Shown piece by piece: positions 63,676 to 64,000 of a stretch of 64,000 bases of DNA. This stretch comes from Photobacterium profundum (GTDB taxonomy: Bacteria > Pseudomonadota > Gammaproteobacteria > Enterobacterales > Vibrionaceae): the NCBI RefSeq assembly GCF_003026285.1, contig NZ_PYOD01000005.1:1-64000 (forward strand). Reading direction: 5' to 3'. The translations under genes were made by a program, and so were the position numbers. The notes below the pieces were generated by a model. It ran no database searches and was not told where the DNA came from. It was given only the letters and a program-made list of their open reading frames with translations. Numbering within the stretch: position 1 is the first letter of the stretch; each line of letters starts with the position of its first letter.

Positions 63676-64000
63676 GTTGCTCCTCATTACTTATCTCATG
63701 GCTCTCTTTATTCTCTGTATTACCTGATACTCGCAATGCGTACACCAAAGCCATGAGTTGATCGTCAGTAATTCGTTCGCCCAGCACTTGTTTGGCTTGG
63801 GGGATATCACCCAGTTGAATCAATGCTATGGCAAGATTGAACGACACTTTTTGTTGTTCAGGACTGTGCTGAAAAACGGGTAATAAGATATCGACTGCTT
63901 GTTGATAATGGGCTTGGGCAATAGCCAATACAGCGAGGTTATTTTTGATCGCAATGTCATCGTGCCCTTTCAATCGGGCTTGATCGAAAGCCTCTTTGGC
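63662..64000 (-). CDS. TadD-like TPR protein (5' part outside window)
   Basis: This is the C-terminal end of a tetratricopeptide protein, open to the right edge. The visible part has two TPR-like helices pairs (NNLAVLAIAQAHYQQAVDIL, SFNLAIALIQLGDIPQAKQVL) and an acidic tail. Its position before tadE-tadF-tadG matches TadD, the lipoprotein that helps assemble the RcpA secretin. The N-terminal lipobox cannot be checked here. Confidence 0.7.
   Translation of the reverse strand, partial: AKEAFDQARLKGHDDIAIKNNLAVLAIAQAHYQQAVDILLPVFQHSPEQQKVSFNLAIALIQLGDIPQAKQVLGERITDDQLMALVYALRVSGNTENKESHEISNEEQHEPA

Overview
The window looks like a chromosomal segment of a marine gammaproteobacterium of the Vibrionaceae, most likely Photobacterium or a close relative. 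This is inferred from gene content and order (rsxABC, cydABX-ybgE, ybgC-tolQRAB-pal-cpoB, nadA, alaE, FabV enoyl-ACP reductase, AspS-like pilotin next to yciI/yciA/yciB, Tad genes), from AT-rich intergenic DNA and from the style of the tRNA genes. No rRNA is present, so the genus is not proven.

Layout. 1-3.4 kb: the start of an rsx operon on the minus strand (rsxC cut by the left edge). 3.8-5.7 kb: pepE, a decayed tRNA-Asn, and a gap holding a probable small minus-strand gene with its own promoter and terminator. 5.4-8.9 kb: cytochrome bd operon behind two perfect FNR boxes. 8.9-9.2 kb: a MITE-like element. 9.4-14.7 kb: tol-pal operon. 14.8-17.6 kb: nadA, a bile-acid-symporter-family protein and a UPF0149 protein. 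17.8-21.2 kb: tRNA-Ser, a GMC oxidoreductase with a cysteine cluster, and alaE. 21.3-26.2 kb: the tryptophan-catabolism cluster tnaA-tnaB-ridA-pdxY, preceded by two tandem TnaC-like leader ORFs. 26.5-29.9 kb: a large MscK/MscM-type channel. 30.1-31.0 kb: two tRNA-Ser genes, duplicated debris of a former tRNA array and a 58-residue lipoprotein gene. 31.2-33.3 kb: fabV and an esterase-like gene. 33.4-44.1 kb: nitrate assimilation (nasA divergent from cobA-nirBD, narK, and a phosphatase-kinase fusion) with three sigma-54-type promoters. 44.5-60.3 kb: scattered metabolic, transport, signalling and RNA-modification genes. 60.5-64 kb: part of a Tad pilus locus with a TadE/TadF/TadG-type trio and an OmpA-like protein (cut by the right edge).

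How they work together. In nitrate assimilation, NarK imports nitrate, NasA reduces it to nitrite, NirBD reduces nitrite to ammonium, and CobA supplies the siroheme precursor for NirB. The promoter signals suggest nitrogen control through NtrC and sigma-54. In the tna region, TnaB imports tryptophan, TnaA splits it to indole plus 2-aminoacrylate, RidA can hydrolyse the aminoacrylate and PdxY supplies PLP.

The most unusual signal is the pair of 32-codon TnaC-like ORFs. Both keep the Trp-Asp-Lys spacing of the arrest peptide, but only the tnaA-proximal one keeps the critical proline.
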